From Rhizobium sp. AC27/96 (GTDB lineage: Bacteria > Pseudomonadota > Alphaproteobacteria > Rhizobiales > Rhizobiaceae), in NCBI RefSeq assembly GCF_001692325.1, contig NZ_LXKN01000002.1:1-64000 (forward strand): DNA of 64,000 nucleotides. The letters run 5' to 3'. This document shows positions 35,345 through 46,238 of the stretch, one piece after another; positions within the stretch are counted from its first letter, which is position 1; every line of letters begins with the position of its first letter. The notes beneath the pieces are model-generated. The model was not told the DNA's origin and did no database searches. It saw nothing but the letters and a program-made list of their open reading frames with translations. The position numbers and the translations under genes were made by a program.

Positions 35345-36532
35345 TCAAATGATTCCGAGTTCTCGTCCAGCTTCCGCAAAGGCCGCAATCGCCCGCTCGA
35401 CATCGGCCTTCGAGTGGGCGGCCGACATCTGCGTGCGGATGCGCGCCTGGCCCTTGGGCACGACGGGGAAGGAAAAGCCGATGACGTAGACACCCTTCTT
35501 CAGCATCAGCGCCGCCATGTCCTGCGCCAGCTTGGCATCACCCAGCATGACTGGAATGATCGGATGATCGGCACCGGCAAGCGTGAAGCCGAGCTTGGTC
35601 ATTTCGCTGCGGAAGAGTTCGGCATTGCTGCGAAGCCGCGCCCGCAAGGCGTCGCCATTGTCGATCAGATCGAAGACCTTCAGCGAGGCAGCCGCGATGA
35701 CCGGCGCCAGCGTGTTGGAAAAGAGATAGGGGCGCGAGCGCTGCCGCAGCCAATCGACGATCTCGCCTTTGGCGGAAGTATAGCCGCCAGAAGCGCCGCC
35801 GAGCGCCTTGCCGAGCGTGCCGGTGATGATATCGATCCGGCCCTCGACGCCACAATGTTCCGGCGAGCCGCGACCGTGCGCGCCGACGAAGCCAACGGCG
35901 TGACTGTCGTCGACCATGACCATCGCGCCGTATTTCTCGGCGAGATCGCAAACGCCGCCAAGATTGGCGATGATGCCGTCCATCGAGAAGACGCCGTCGG
36001 TGGCGATCAGCTTGAAGCGGCTGCCCTCGGCCTTCTTCAGCTCTTCTTCCAAAGCGGCCATGTCGTTATTGGCGTAACGGAAGCGCTTGGCCTTGGAGAG
36101 CCGCACGCCATCGATGATCGAGGCGTGATTGAGCGCATCAGAGATGATGGCATCCTCCTCGGACAGCAGCGTCTCGAACAGCCCGCCATTGGCATCGAAG
36201 CAGGAGGAATAGAGGATGGTATCCTCCATGCCGAGAAAGGCCGAAATCCGGGCCTCGAGCTGCTTGTGCTCTTCCTGCGTGCCGCAGATGAAGCGGACCG
36301 AAGCCATGCCGTAGCCATAGCGATCGAGCGCTTTCTTCCCGGCCTCGGCAAGCTCCTCGTTGTCGGCCAGGCCGAGATAGTTATTGGCGCAGAAATTGAG
36401 CACGCGGGCCCCACCGACAACGGCGATTTCACCGGCTTGCTTGGACGTGATGACGCGCTCGGCCTTGTAGAGACCGGCTTCTTTCAAGCCGACAAGTTCC
36501 TTGCGCAGATGGGATAGAAATTCTGAGGTCAT
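35345..36532 (-). CDS. kbl: 2-amino-3-ketobutyrate CoA ligase (glycine C-acetyltransferase)
   Basis: A 395-aa PLP-dependent alpha-oxoamine synthase: [32 protein letters not shown] and the PLP-lysine region [18 protein letters not shown]. It splits 2-amino-3-ketobutyrate with CoA to glycine and acetyl-CoA. The ATG at 36532 ([13 protein letters not shown]) matches the family start; 24 upstream codons are leader. First gene of the kbl-tdh operon. Confidence 0.96.
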   Translation of the reverse strand: MTSEFLSHLRKELVGLKEAGLYKAERVITSKQAGEIAVVGGARVLNFCANNYLGLADNEELAEAGKKALDRYGYGMASVRFICGTQEEHKQLEARISAFLGMEDTILYSSCFDANGGLFETLLSEEDAIISDALNHASIIDGVRLSKAKRFRYANNDMAALEEELKKAEGSRFKLIATDGVFSMDGIIANLGGVCDLAEKYGAMVMVDDSHAVGFVGAHGRGSPEHCGVEGRIDIITGTLGKALGGASGGYTSAKGEIVDWLRQRSRPYLFSNTLAPVIAAASLKVFDLIDNGDALRARLRSNAELFRSEMTKLGFTLAGADHPIIPVMLGDAKLAQDMAALMLKKGVYVIGFSFPVVPKGQARIRTQMSAAHSKADVERAIAAFAEAGRELGII

Positions 36533-36794
36533 TGTCGCATTCCGATGCTGGTCACAGTGCCTGATTGATGAAGAAGTAACACAGGATTCGACCGCTTGCT
36601 GCATCCAGCAGCGGCAAAAATGCGCAACGCGGTGACGTCGGCGCGATAGGAGGCAGGTTCGATATTATCTGTCAAACCAGCATCGATCCACGCAAGTTCC
36701 TGTCCGGTTCCCTTTAGCTGCCATTGCGGAAATTACTTGACTGAGTCCATTATCTTGCGGCAGCTTGTCTTCACTGCATAATAAAGGGATAGCC

Positions 36795-37565
36795 ATGAGC
36801 ATATTTCACAGATTCTCCCTTAAAGGGCGTGTCGCGCTGGTTACCGGCGGAGGTCGTGGCCTTGGATTTGAGATGGCACAGGCACTTGCCGATGCTGGCG
36901 CTCACGTCATCATCAACGGGCGGACCGAAGCGACCTTGAATGCGGCGGTCGAAACCGTCCAGGCGAGCGGCGGTTCCGCCGAGGCTGCCGCCTTCGACAT
37001 CGCCGATCGTGAGGCCCAACGCGCTGTGATGGCCGAGATCGAGAGCAATCACGGCCGGCTCGACATATTGATCAACAATGTCGGCGCCCGCGACAGACGC
37101 CAGCTGGCGGATTTCGACGACGAAGCGATCCTTGCCTTGCTCAACACGGATCTTGCCGCGTCGATCATGCTCTCACGCGATGCGGCCCGCTTGATGAAGC
37201 GGCACAATCACGGACGCCTGATCTCCGTCACCTCGATCAGCGGTCAGGTCGTCATGCCCGGCGACTGCGTCTATCCCGCAGCCAAACAGGGACTGACGGG
37301 GCTGATGCGCGGAATGGCGGTCGAGTTCGGCCCGCACGGCATCACCAGCAATGCCATCGCCCCCGGCTGGTTTGCAACGGAAACGAATGCGGCGATGGCG
37401 GCGAACGAGGAGCTGATCCCCTTCGTGCGGCAACGCATCCCGGTCCAGCGCTGGGGACGACCCGACGAAATCGCCGGTGCTGCGCTCTTCCTTGCCAGCG
37501 ACGCCGCGTCTTTCGTCAACGGCCATGTTCTGACCGTCGACGGCGGCATGACGGTACGCATGTAG
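36795..37565 (+). CDS. Short-chain dehydrogenase, gluconate 5-dehydrogenase-like
   Basis: A 256-aa classical SDR: cofactor motif [12 protein letters not shown], catalytic S…Y-x3-K in [20 protein letters not shown] and the C-terminal DGGMTV. It resembles gluconate 5-dehydrogenase/IdnO-type enzymes. AAAGGGA precedes the ATG at 36795. Substrate is a guess from similarity. It stands alone between kbl and recQ. Confidence 0.82.
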   Translation: MSIFHRFSLKGRVALVTGGGRGLGFEMAQALADAGAHVIINGRTEATLNAAVETVQASGGSAEAAAFDIADREAQRAVMAEIESNHGRLDILINNVGARDRRQLADFDDEAILALLNTDLAASIMLSRDAARLMKRHNHGRLISVTSISGQVVMPGDCVYPAAKQGLTGLMRGMAVEFGPHGITSNAIAPGWFATETNAAMAANEELIPFVRQRIPVQRWGRPDEIAGAALFLASDAASFVNGHVLTVDGGMTVRM

Positions 37566-37593
37566 CCGCGTCTCTACACGCGGCCGACGGATA

Positions 37594-39474
37594 TCAACGA
37601 CGACCGAAATCCGAAATCACACCAAGGAACGCATCGCCATAGCGCTCCAGCTTCGATTGGCCAACACCGGAAATGCCGAGGAGTGCCTTGGAATTCTTCG
37701 GGCGTTCGGTCGCGAACGCGATCAGGGTCGTATCCGGGAAAACGACATAGGGCGGCACACCCAATTCCTTGGCGATCCTTGTCCGCTCGGCGCGCAGCGC
37801 ATCGAACAGCGCTTGTGCCTCGCCGGCAAGGCCATGCGCCGGCTTTTCCGAGCGCCCCGCCTTTTTGCCACGGCGCCCTGTCTCGGGCCGATCCTTGCGG
37901 AAGAAGACCTGCCGCTCGCGCTTGAAGACGGCCCTCGCTTCCTCCTCCAGCTTCATGGCACCGAAGGCCGTGTGGTCGACGCTGATGAGGCCGCTTGCCA
38001 GCAATTGCCGGAAGATAGATTGCCAGGTGCGGGACGGTATATCCTTTCCGGCACCGAAAACGGGCATGTCGACATGGCCGAAACGCTCCGTCTTCTCGTT
38101 GACCGTGCCCAACAGCACATCGATGACATGGCCGGTGCCGAAGCGCTCGCCGGTGCGATAGACCGCCGCCAGCGCCTTGATCGCCGCTTCCGTGCCGTCC
38201 CAGGTCTCGACGGGTTTCAGGCAGGTATCGCAATTGCCGCAACCGCCGCCATGCGCCTCGCCGAAATGGGCCAGGATGGCCTGTCGGCGGCAACCGGCCG
38301 TTTCGCAGATGGCGAGCAGCGCATTGAGCTTGCCCCGCTCCACCCGCTTTATCTCATCGGCCGCATTGCCCTCGTCGATCATGCGCCGCCGTTGGATGAC
38401 ATCGGCCATGCCGTAGGCCATCCATACCTCCGAGGGCAAGCCATCACGCCCGGCACGACCGGTCTCCTGATAATAGGCCTCGACCGAACCCGGCAGATCG
38501 AGATGCGCGACATAGCGCACGTTCGGCTTGTCGATGCCCATGCCGAAGGCGACGGTTGCCACAAGACACAGGTCTTCTTCCTTGAGGAATGCATCCTGGT
38601 TGGCATCGCGCAGAGACCGATCCATGCCGGCATGATAGGCGAGCGCGCGGATGCCCTGCCCGTTCAGCCATTCCGCCGTGTCCTCGACCTTGGCCCGCGA
38701 CAGGCAATAGACGATGCCGCTATCGCCGCGGTGACCGTCGAGAAAGCGCAACAATTGCTGGCGCGGCTGATCGCGCTCGACAATCTCATAGGTGATATTC
38801 GGGCGGTCAAAACTGGTGGTGAAAACTTCGGCGTCATCAAGGGCAAGCCGCTCGATGATATCGTCACGGGTATGAGGGTCTGCCGTCGCCGTCAGCGCGA
38901 TGCGCGGCACGCCGGGAAAAAGTTCGGCAAGCTTGCCGAGGTCCCGATATTCCGGTCTGAAGTCATGCCCCCATTGAGAAACACAATGCGCCTCGTCGAT
39001 CGCAAAGAGTGCGATTTTCGCCTTGGAGATCATCTGCTGGAAGCCATCCGTCAGGATACGCTCGGGCGTGACATAGAGCATATCCAACGTGCCGCTGGAA
39101 ACCGCGCGATAGACATCGCTGGCCTCTTCGCGCGACAGGGACGAGTTCAAGGCGGCCGCCCGGATGCCGAGCTGCTTCATCGCCTCCACCTGATCGCGCA
39201 TCAAGGCGATCAGCGGTGAAACGACAATGCCGACGCCGTCTCGGCACAACGCCGGAATCTGGAAACACAGCGACTTGCCGGCGCCGGTCGGAAACAGCAC
39301 GACGGCATCGCCGCCCGAGACGACATGCTCAACCACCTGCTGTTGCTTGCCGCGAAATGCCGAATAGCCATAGACACGCTTCAGCACGTCGAGCGGCGCG
39401 GATGCACCACCTCTGTTACCGAATAGGGCGTCATCGGCGGAAAATCGCGGTTCCAGTCTATCCGGCTGTGGCAT
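37594..39474 (-). CDS. recQ: ATP-dependent DNA helicase RecQ
   Basis: The 626-aa SF2 helicase has the RecQ motif 0/I region ([37 protein letters not shown]), [34 protein letters not shown], a zinc-binding cysteine cluster ([24 protein letters not shown]) and a C-terminal HRDC domain. Normal length. It ends 8 bp after the dnaG stop in the same direction, so it may be co-transcribed with dnaG. GGGAA precedes the ATG. Confidence 0.95.
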   Translation of the reverse strand: MPQPDRLEPRFSADDALFGNRGGASAPLDVLKRVYGYSAFRGKQQQVVEHVVSGGDAVVLFPTGAGKSLCFQIPALCRDGVGIVVSPLIALMRDQVEAMKQLGIRAAALNSSLSREEASDVYRAVSSGTLDMLYVTPERILTDGFQQMISKAKIALFAIDEAHCVSQWGHDFRPEYRDLGKLAELFPGVPRIALTATADPHTRDDIIERLALDDAEVFTTSFDRPNITYEIVERDQPRQQLLRFLDGHRGDSGIVYCLSRAKVEDTAEWLNGQGIRALAYHAGMDRSLRDANQDAFLKEEDLCLVATVAFGMGIDKPNVRYVAHLDLPGSVEAYYQETGRAGRDGLPSEVWMAYGMADVIQRRRMIDEGNAADEIKRVERGKLNALLAICETAGCRRQAILAHFGEAHGGGCGNCDTCLKPVETWDGTEAAIKALAAVYRTGERFGTGHVIDVLLGTVNEKTERFGHVDMPVFGAGKDIPSRTWQSIFRQLLASGLISVDHTAFGAMKLEEEARAVFKRERQVFFRKDRPETGRRGKKAGRSEKPAHGLAGEAQALFDALRAERTRIAKELGVPPYVVFPDTTLIAFATERPKNSKALLGISGVGQSKLERYGDAFLGVISDFGRR

Positions 39475-39481
39475 TTATTCC

Positions 39482-41473
39482 CTATTTCCCTGCTACGCCC
39501 TTGATACGGCCGGACAACACGCCAAAGCCATCGATGATCGCCTCCTGGTTTTCCAGCCGCACCGCTTCAAGCTGTACTTCCTGCAAGGCGCGCATCAGCT
39601 GCTCGATCGCTTCGCCATCGCCATCTTCCGTCGCCTCGGCGATCGCGCCTTCCAACTCGATCTTGTGCCAGCGCAGTGCCTTGGAACGCTTGTGAAGCGC
39701 AAGCGCCTGGCGATAGCCCTCGCGGGCATCCTCCATCGCGGCTTCCTCGGTTGCCGTCCAAAGCCGGGCATTGCGAACCTGCTGGTCGAGATTCTTCAGC
39801 AATGCGCCGAAATCCTGCTCTTCCAATTGCTCGACCAATCGGTCGCGGACAAGCTGTGATCCGGTCGTGGTTGCGGCAATCCCGAGAACCGCAGACCAGA
39901 GGCGCTGCAATTCCCGGCTTTCGTAGTCGATCGCAGCGATCTCGTCATATTCATCCTGCAGCAGCAGCGGATGATTGACGATGGTCAGCGCCAGAACGCT
40001 TTCCCGAAGGCTCGGAATGTCCTGATGTCCCTTGATCATCGCCGACCGCGTCAGCCGGTCAGATGCCGTCGTGCTGACAGCAGCCCGATCACGGCCCTGC
40101 TGTCCTCCACGCCCGCCGAAGGAGCGGCCGTTGCCGTCGCGGGAAAAACCACGCCCCTGCTGATTGCCGCCACGCTGGAACTGCGGCTGAAACAGCCCGT
40201 TCAGCCGCTCGCGCATGCTCTGCTGATAGTGGCGGCGAACATCCTCATCGACGATGACCGACACGATGCGCCGCAACCGGGCCTCGAGTTCCGCCCGTGC
40301 TTCCGGCGTTTCGAAGGTGCCGCTGCCCGCTTCCCTTGCCCAGATCATGTCAGCCAACGGCTTTGCCTGCGCGAGAACCTTGTCGAAAGGCGCGCGACCG
40401 TCATGGCGGACGAGATCGTCCGGATCCTTGCCATCGGGTAACAGCGCGAAACGGACGGTTCGGCCCGGCTTGATATGCGGCAGCGCCAGGTCGGCGCCAC
40501 GGTTGGCAGCGCGAATACCGGCGCCATCACCATCGAAGCAGAGCACCGGCTCCGGCGTCATCTTCCAGAGAAGATCGAGCTGATTCTCGGTCAGCGCCGT
40601 GCCGAGCGGCGCGACGGCATTCTCGACGCCTGCCTGATGCAGGGCAATGACGTCCATATAGCCTTCGACAGCAATAATGGTGCCGGCACCATCGGCGCCC
40701 TGGGAGGCGCGGCGCGCGCGGGTGAAATTGTAGAGTACGTTGCCCTTGTGGAAGAGCTCGGTCTCATTGGAATTGAGATATTTCGCCGGCGCATCCGGCG
40801 ACATGGCGCGGCCACCGAAGGCAATCACCTTCTCGCGTGACGACAGGATCGGAAACATGATGCGGTCGCGAAAGCGATCGTAGGAGACGGGTACGTTCTC
40901 GTGCACGACGAGGCCGCAGGCTTCCATCTGCTCCTTCAATACGCCCTTGCCGGCCAAAAACTCCTTCAGCGCATTACGGCTATCCGGGGAGTAGCCAAGA
41001 CGGAAGGTCTCGATGGTGCGTCCACTCAAGCCTCGGTCGCGCAAATAGGCGCGGGCGCGGGCGCCATTGGCGGTCTGCAGCTGGTCCTGGAAGAATTGAG
41101 TCGCCATCTCCATGACATCTAGCAGCGATGTGCGCTCCTTCTCGCGCTTCGCCTCCATGGGATCGGCAACCGGCATGGGAACGCCGGCCATGTCGGCGAT
41201 CTGCTGCACCGCCTCGGGAAAGCTTAAGCCCTCGAGCTCGGTCAGAAAACGGAAATGATCACCTGTCACGCCGCAGCCGAAGCAGTGATAGCGGCCCTTG
41301 CGGTCTTCGCAGTGGAAACTTGGCGACTTCTCGCCATGGAAAGGGCAGCAGGCCCAGAAATCGCCACGCGGCACATTGGTCTTGCGCCGATCCCAGCTCA
41401 CGCGACGACCGATCACGTCTGAAATCAGAACGCGGTCGCGAATCTCGTCGAGAAACGTATTGGAAAATCGCAT
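39482..41473 (-). CDS. dnaG: DNA primase
   Basis: A 663-aa primase: N-terminal zinc ribbon (CPFHGEKSPSFHCEDRKGRYHCFGCG), Toprim core (IAVEGYMDVIALHQAG, CFDGDGAGIRAA), a glycine/arginine-rich linker (RGGNQQGRGFSRDGNGRSFGG) and a C-terminal helicase-binding domain. The ATG at 41473 (MRFSNTFLDEIRDRV) has AGAGG upstream. It makes RNA primers at the replication fork. It is separated from rpoD by recQ, an SDR and kbl-tdh. Confidence 0.96.
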   Translation of the reverse strand: MRFSNTFLDEIRDRVLISDVIGRRVSWDRRKTNVPRGDFWACCPFHGEKSPSFHCEDRKGRYHCFGCGVTGDHFRFLTELEGLSFPEAVQQIADMAGVPMPVADPMEAKREKERTSLLDVMEMATQFFQDQLQTANGARARAYLRDRGLSGRTIETFRLGYSPDSRNALKEFLAGKGVLKEQMEACGLVVHENVPVSYDRFRDRIMFPILSSREKVIAFGGRAMSPDAPAKYLNSNETELFHKGNVLYNFTRARRASQGADGAGTIIAVEGYMDVIALHQAGVENAVAPLGTALTENQLDLLWKMTPEPVLCFDGDGAGIRAANRGADLALPHIKPGRTVRFALLPDGKDPDDLVRHDGRAPFDKVLAQAKPLADMIWAREAGSGTFETPEARAELEARLRRIVSVIVDEDVRRHYQQSMRERLNGLFQPQFQRGGNQQGRGFSRDGNGRSFGGRGGQQGRDRAAVSTTASDRLTRSAMIKGHQDIPSLRESVLALTIVNHPLLLQDEYDEIAAIDYESRELQRLWSAVLGIAATTTGSQLVRDRLVEQLEEQDFGALLKNLDQQVRNARLWTATEEAAMEDAREGYRQALALHKRSKALRWHKIELEGAIAEATEDGDGEAIEQLMRALQEVQLEAVRLENQEAIIDGFGVLSGRIKGVAGK

Positions 41474-42042
41474 GGCTACCTCTGGCTTGCCCCATATAAA
41501 CAGGAATGGCGCGCATTGCCACGACGACCCGACGGACACACACGGTATTCACAGCCCAATACGGACGATTGCATTTCCACCCCGCCGATCACAACTTCGT
41601 GAAGCCATGACGGAAATCGAGCCGAGCAGACCGGCAAGACAGGTCGATTTCAGCCTGATCCAAACCCGCATTTGCACTGGAATCGAGCGGAAGGGCTGAC
41701 GGATTCAGCGGCGAGCACTCAACTGCTTTCATGCAAAAAGAGACGGAAAAGCAAGGGCTTGCACATCTTGAGGTGGGTGGAAAGGAAAAACGGATGCGAG
41801 AATGACAATCACTGGCTGCAACGCCTATGACTTGCGCCCAAACTGCTTGGTGGCGCATTTGCGGCATGGTTCGTAAGCCAAACATTATTTTTTTGTAATT
41901 TGATTGTTGATGTGCACCGCAATAGCGTTCTTCTCACGGGGCGAGACAAGCCGGCGAAGAAACGACTTCGCGACGCGACATGCCGAGACGCCCCGACGAA
42001 CCGGAAGCCATAAGGAACAGGGCTTTCAGTTTAGGAGATGAA
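41474..42042. other. Intergenic region upstream of dnaG
   Basis: About 570 bp between divergent genes. It should contain the dnaG promoter and, near 41880-41950, an AT-rich stretch likely serving the next gene. No gene, RNA or repeat is supported. Confidence 0.5.
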
Positions 42043-42276
42043 ATGCGTGTTCTGATCGTACCCTTAGCCGCCGCGGCGATTTTTGCCACAGCTAATTACA
42101 GCTCGGCCACGACAGCTAACGGCAGTACCGAAAAGAACGTGCTTTATGCCGGCGCGGAATACCAGCTGCCGGTTGATATGAAAATCCCTGCCCTCACGGC
42201 AGGCGTTAAAGTTCAAATGTACGGACTGCCGTCGCAAGCATTGGCTTTGCCCCAGCAAGTCAGGATCATTCGATAG
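42043..42276 (+). CDS. Small putative secreted protein (77 aa)
   Basis: MRVLIVPLAAAAIFATANYSSA looks like a signal peptide; the mature part (LYAGAEYQLPVDMKIPALTAGVKVQMYGLPSQ) is short and neutral. An AGGAG box 5 bases before the ATG supports the start. No family recognised. Two strong hairpins follow. Confidence 0.6.
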   Translation: MRVLIVPLAAAAIFATANYSSATTANGSTEKNVLYAGAEYQLPVDMKIPALTAGVKVQMYGLPSQALALPQQVRIIR

Positions 42277-42287
42277 GTTCACCAGAT

Positions 42288-42334
42288 ACTCAGGTGGGGC
42301 ACCATCCCTACCCCCGGCGCCGCCCCACCTGAGT
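42288..42334 (+). other. Perfect 13-bp hairpin downstream of the secreted-protein gene
   Basis: ACTCAGGTGGGGC pairs with GCCCCACCTGAGT around a 21-base C-rich loop. It is not followed by a T-run, so it looks like a stable RNA structure or 3'-end processing element rather than a standard terminator. Confidence 0.6.
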
Positions 42335-42399
42335 GCCTTTGCAATAGACGTTTGATTTTTGGGCCCCACCCTGCGTCATCAAACGGCTGCAAAGTGCAA

Positions 42400-42440
42400 G
42401 AAGGCAGGAGCTCCCCCAGCTCCTGCCTTCTCTAATTTTA
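42400..42440 (+). terminator. Strong intrinsic terminator
   Basis: GAAGGCAGGAGCT pairs with AGCTCCTGCCTTC across a five-C loop (perfect 13-bp stem), followed by TCTAATTTTA. It ends the transcript containing the preceding hairpin, or a separate small RNA. Confidence 0.75.
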
Positions 42441-42612
42441 CGGCCCGAAAACGATGAGCGTCGCCCACAAGGCATCGCTATACCGCGTGCGCATGTATTT
42501 TGACGTACGTGATGCAATGTATATTTCCTAAGCCCACAAGATATGCCATCCTGATGAACATCATCTTCTTCAGAGAATCCGGAAGTTTGTCCAGTTCATC
42601 GGAGACGGCTAC

Positions 42613-43515
42613 ATGTCTTTATCCGCGAAGGAACTTGCCCAAGATCCCAATTTTTTTGCCGAAATTCTAGATTATACACGAGAGATTATATCAACTTATA
42701 ATGAAAATCAGAAAATCTGCTCTGTCTTTGCTTCGCAGCAACGCTGGCTGATGGCGCTTGCGGGTTTTGCCTTATACTATGGCGGCGTCGACGGAGAGCC
42801 GCCCGGCCTCCATGCGAATCGTTTTGCCACCTATGTGGTCGAGCACGAGATCGCCAGCCACAACACCGCCCTCAGCTTCATGCAGGACATGCTGGCCGAG
42901 GGCTTTCTGCGTTACCTGCCGAACGCGCCAGACCGCCGTGCGCGACCAATGGAACCGACGGAAGAGGCCATCAGGCAGCTGGGGAAATGGCTTGCCATTC
43001 ATCTCGCAGTGCTGGACCGGCTGGATGGCGGCAGGCGCAGCGTCCTATTTGCCAAGCGCCCCGAGCTGATAGCTGCCTTGCAGCCTGCAATCTCGGTCGG
43101 CATCATCGACAGCGTTGATGTTCGCCGCCCAGGAGATACGTTCGATCTGTTCACATGGGTCAATTCCGGTGGCGTGATTATGGACTATCTGATCTCGCGT
43201 GTCGGGCTGGTCGATTCGGTAACGCACAGGGCAATTGTCGGGCGAATTGCCTTCACAGACATTTGTCGCCGCTTTCATATTTCCAGAACCCATGCGAAGC
43301 GGCTGATGAACAGGGCCGTGAAAATGCAGAGTATCGGGTGGACGGGCTCCTCGGGGAGAAGCCAGCTCTGGCTCTCCTGCGGCTTCATCCAGGAATACCG
43401 GAACTTTCAAGCCGAAAAATTCGCCATCATAGAGGGGGTCTGGAAAAGCGCCTTCGGCACGCAGCAAATCCGCATGCCGAAGACGAAACAGCTCTTTATT
43501 TCAGCAATTCCTTGA
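42613..43515 (+). CDS. Hypothetical protein with a C-terminal helix-turn-helix
   Basis: A 300-aa soluble protein preceded by GGAG. The segment ITDICRRFHISRTHAKRLMNRAVK-like sequence at about 215-240 looks like a helix-turn-helix, so a DNA-binding regulator is plausible. The rest is helical and unrecognised. The final 20 bp overlap the convergent YqeY gene. Confidence 0.7.
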   Translation: MSLSAKELAQDPNFFAEILDYTREIISTYNENQKICSVFASQQRWLMALAGFALYYGGVDGEPPGLHANRFATYVVEHEIASHNTALSFMQDMLAEGFLRYLPNAPDRRARPMEPTEEAIRQLGKWLAIHLAVLDRLDGGRRSVLFAKRPELIAALQPAISVGIIDSVDVRRPGDTFDLFTWVNSGGVIMDYLISRVGLVDSVTHRAIVGRIAFTDICRRFHISRTHAKRLMNRAVKMQSIGWTGSSGRSQLWLSCGFIQEYRNFQAEKFAIIEGVWKSAFGTQQIRMPKTKQLFISAIP

Positions 43516-43948
43516 GGATCGCCGAAGCCTTGGCGAAATCCATCTGGCCGGCGTAACGCTCGCGCAGGGCGGCCACGCATTTGCCCATATCCTTCAAGCC
43601 CTGCGCACCAAGCTCAGCGACGATCGCGACGCAGATCTCGCGGACCTTGTCTTCCGACAACTGCGCGGGCATGAAGCCCTGAATGACCGTGATTTCCTCA
43701 CGTTCCTTCGCGGCCAGCTCCGGACGTCCGCCGTCGACATAGATCTTCTCGGACTCTTCCCGCTGCTTGATCATCTTGGCGAGCAGCTGCAGAATCTCGT
43801 CGTCGCTGGCCGGTTCCTTGGCCAGGCCGCGATTGGCAATGTCCTTGTCCTTGATGGCGGCAAGGATAAGACGCACGGTGGAAAGCCTTGCCGTATCCCT
43901 TGCCTTCATCGCATCCTTCTGGGCGTTGGAAAGGGTCTCGCGGATCAT
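43496..43948 (-). CDS. GatB/YqeY domain protein
   Basis: A 150-aa stand-alone YqeY protein: MIRETLSNAQKDAMKARDTARLSTVRLILAAIKDKDI at the start and GAQGLKDMGKCVAALRERYAGQMDFAKAS near the end. The domain is the tRNA-binding tail of GatB; YqeY proteins are thought to act in tRNA-dependent processes, but their role is unproven. GGAG precedes the ATG. Divergent from carA, as usual in Rhizobiales. Confidence 0.92.
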   Translation of the reverse strand: MIRETLSNAQKDAMKARDTARLSTVRLILAAIKDKDIANRGLAKEPASDDEILQLLAKMIKQREESEKIYVDGGRPELAAKEREEITVIQGFMPAQLSEDKVREICVAIVAELGAQGLKDMGKCVAALRERYAGQMDFAKASAILKELLK

Positions 43949-44250
43949 GTCTATACTCCTTGAAGCAGGCGGACGACGATCGCCCGGTCTCTTATTTCAT
44001 GCTGCCTGTCTCATAGACCATCAGCAGCAACCAATGCAAATGCGTCAAACCGGCCGAAATGGGATGAATTCCCTGGCAGGAAACGAAAAGCGCGCATTGA
44101 CCGGCTGGCCTTGTTTAGCTATGTCCAACACCTGCACATTAGATCCATATGAAGATCTCAAGCCGCGACACGTGTCGTCGGCCGTACCTTGCTACAAACA
44201 TGGCGGAAGCCGACGGCCTCTTCAAGGTCGCGCACGACGCCGGAAACGGG
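43949..44250. promoter_or_regulatory. Divergent promoter region of the yqeY-like gene and carA
   Basis: About 300 bp between divergent genes. It must hold both promoters. An in-frame extension of carA starts at 44149 but lacks family sequence before 44251, so this part is read as 5' leader. No hairpin terminator is seen here, in contrast to carB. Confidence 0.45.
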
Positions 44251-45465
44251 ATGACTATGACCGCCACAGCCCCATGGACCATTGAAAAGCCGACCGCTCT
44301 TCTCGTTCTCGCCGACGGCACCGTGATCGAAGGCAAGGGCATCGGCGCGACCGGCAAGGTCCAGGCCGAAGTCTGCTTCAACACGGCGCTGACCGGCTAC
44401 GAGGAAATCCTGACCGATCCCTCCTATCTCGGCCAGATCGTCACCTTCACCTTCCCTCACATCGGCAATGTCGGCACCAATGAGGAAGATATCGAAGACC
44501 TGACGCCTGCCGCCCGGCACGGCGCGGTCGGCGTCATCTTCAAGGCCGACATCACCGATCCGTCGAACTATCGCGCCGCCAAGCATCTCGACCAGTGGCT
44601 CAAGGCCCGCGGTATCATCGGCCTCAGCGGCATCGACACCCGCGCGCTCACGGCCTGGATCCGTGAAAACGGCATGCCGAACGGCGTGATCGCCCATGAT
44701 CCGAACGGCGTCTTCGACATCGAGCAGTTGAAGGCGGATGCCAAGGCCTGGAGTGGCCTCGAAGGCCTTGACCTCGCCAAGGTCGCCTCCTCCGGCCAGT
44801 CCTCGCAATGGTCGCAGACACCGTGGATCTGGAACGAAGGCTATGGCGAACTCGGCGCCGCCGAAGCCAAATACCACGTTGTCTGCCTCGACTACGGCGT
44901 CAAGCGTAACATCCTGCGTCTCTTTGCCGGTCTCGATTGCAAGGTCACCGTCTTGCCGGCGACGGCTTCGACCGACGAAGTCCTCGGCCTCAAGCCCGAC
45001 GGCATCTTCCTGTCAAACGGTCCTGGCGACCCGGCCGCGACCGGCGAATATGCCGTGCCGGTCATCAAGGACCTGCTGAAATCGGACATTCCGCTCTTCG
45101 GCATCTGCCTCGGCCACCAGATGCTCGGCCTCGCACTCGGCGCCAAGACGGCGAAGATGCACCAGGGCCATCACGGCGCCAACCATCCGGTCAAGGATCA
45201 CACGACAGGCAAGGTCGAGATCGTCTCGATGAACCATGGCTTTGCAGTGGACTCGAATTCGCTGCCGCAAGGCGTCGAGGAGACTCACGTTTCGCTCTTT
45301 GATGGCAGCAATTGCGGCCTGCGCGTTTCCGGCAAGCCGGTCTTCTCGGTGCAGCATCACCCGGAAGCGTCTCCCGGCCCGCAAGACAGCCACTACCTCT
45401 TCCGTCGCTTCATCAATCTGGTGCGCGAAAAGAAGGGCGAACCGGCTTTGGCGGAACGCGCCTAA
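44251..45465 (+). CDS. carA: Carbamoyl-phosphate synthase small subunit (glutaminase)
   Basis: A 404-aa protein with an N-terminal CPSase small-chain domain (LVLADGTVIEGKGIGATGKVQAEVCFNTALTGYEEILTDPSYLGQIVTFTFPHIGN) and a class I glutamine amidotransferase domain with the nucleophile in LFGICLGHQMLGLALG and the His/Glu pair in QHHPEASPGPQDS. It delivers ammonia to CarB for arginine and pyrimidine synthesis. The ATG at 44251 has GGAAACGGG upstream; 44257 is an alternative. It is 10.5 kb from carB. Confidence 0.97.
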   Translation: MTMTATAPWTIEKPTALLVLADGTVIEGKGIGATGKVQAEVCFNTALTGYEEILTDPSYLGQIVTFTFPHIGNVGTNEEDIEDLTPAARHGAVGVIFKADITDPSNYRAAKHLDQWLKARGIIGLSGIDTRALTAWIRENGMPNGVIAHDPNGVFDIEQLKADAKAWSGLEGLDLAKVASSGQSSQWSQTPWIWNEGYGELGAAEAKYHVVCLDYGVKRNILRLFAGLDCKVTVLPATASTDEVLGLKPDGIFLSNGPGDPAATGEYAVPVIKDLLKSDIPLFGICLGHQMLGLALGAKTAKMHQGHHGANHPVKDHTTGKVEIVSMNHGFAVDSNSLPQGVEETHVSLFDGSNCGLRVSGKPVFSVQHHPEASPGPQDSHYLFRRFINLVREKKGEPALAERA

Positions 45466-45490
45466 ATCTTTCCAACCCAGCAATATTCAA

Positions 45491-45530
45491 AAGCCCCGGA
45501 TTGGCAGCCAATCCGGGGCTTTCTTTTGTT
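45491..45530 (+). terminator. carA intrinsic terminator
   Basis: Perfect 14-bp stem AAGCCCCGGATTGG/CCAATCCGGGGCTT with a 3-base loop, followed by TCTTTTGTT. Confidence 0.85.
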
Positions 45531-45569
45531 TAGGCCAGCATAGGAAACCTTAGCTGTCCCGTTATCCGG

Positions 45570-46142
45570 TCAGGCCTGCAGGCGCCGTTGCTTTACCACT
45601 TCAAGCTCGCTCATCATGATTTCCTCCAAGAATTCGAAGTCCGACTGCCCGAAGGCAACGAGACCGAATCTCAGCCTGTAACCCCAGTTCTTGTCCTGGG
45701 TGAAATCAAGCCAGCCCAGCAAGGGGCGAAGCGGCTGTTCAGGGGCATCCAGCCAATCGACATCGCGGCGATAAGCTTTTCCGCAACCCATCTCCGCTCG
45801 GTAGGGCTGACCTTCGCGGACAAAGCCGATGGCGGTAAAGCTCTGAAAGCTGTCTCTCTCGCCCATCTTCACAGATGGAGAGTAATAGACGATGCCGTCG
45901 CCCGGCTTGATGCGCTTCAATGGTGCTTCCTTGCCGTGGTTCACCTGCATGAAACCATACTCGCGCCCGAGGCGCACGTGCTCCGCACTAGCCACCGCCA
46001 GCCAATAGGACCTCTGCGCCGGCTGAGGCTGCCGGGACGATGTATTGGCGCGCGGAAACAGGCGCACCATGGTGCCCTGGTTGATGGAGTCTTCCCGCGA
46101 GAAAAGCGCGGTATCGTTACGATCGCTTGCTTCGAATATCAT
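45570..46142 (-). CDS. EVE-domain protein
   Basis: A 190-aa protein whose part from [13 protein letters not shown] to the end matches the EVE fold ([61 protein letters not shown]). EVE domains are PUA/YTH-like readers of modified bases in DNA or RNA and often sit near restriction genes. Here the neighbours are housekeeping genes. GGGAG eight bases upstream supports the ATG at 46142. GTATG…CATAC symmetry at 46161-46174, just upstream, could be an operator. Confidence 0.8.
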   Translation of the reverse strand: MIFEASDRNDTALFSREDSINQGTMVRLFPRANTSSRQPQPAQRSYWLAVASAEHVRLGREYGFMQVNHGKEAPLKRIKPGDGIVYYSPSVKMGERDSFQSFTAIGFVREGQPYRAEMGCGKAYRRDVDWLDAPEQPLRPLLGWLDFTQDKNWGYRLRFGLVAFGQSDFEFLEEIMMSELEVVKQRRLQA

Positions 46143-46238
46143 GGTCATCTCCCGTGATTGGTATGACACCATACATACACGACCATGCTGACAATATTTG
46201 TCAGTAGTCTCTTCGCGTGACGCTCAACATCGCCGATT

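Noticed and set aside
34370..36517. Open frame of 715 codons on the plus strand
   Set aside because: It is antisense to tdh and kbl, both clear enzymes. Its composition (D/H/R/G-rich) is the shadow of GC-rich codons.
37657..39219. Open frame of 520 codons on the plus strand
   Set aside because: Antisense shadow of recQ.
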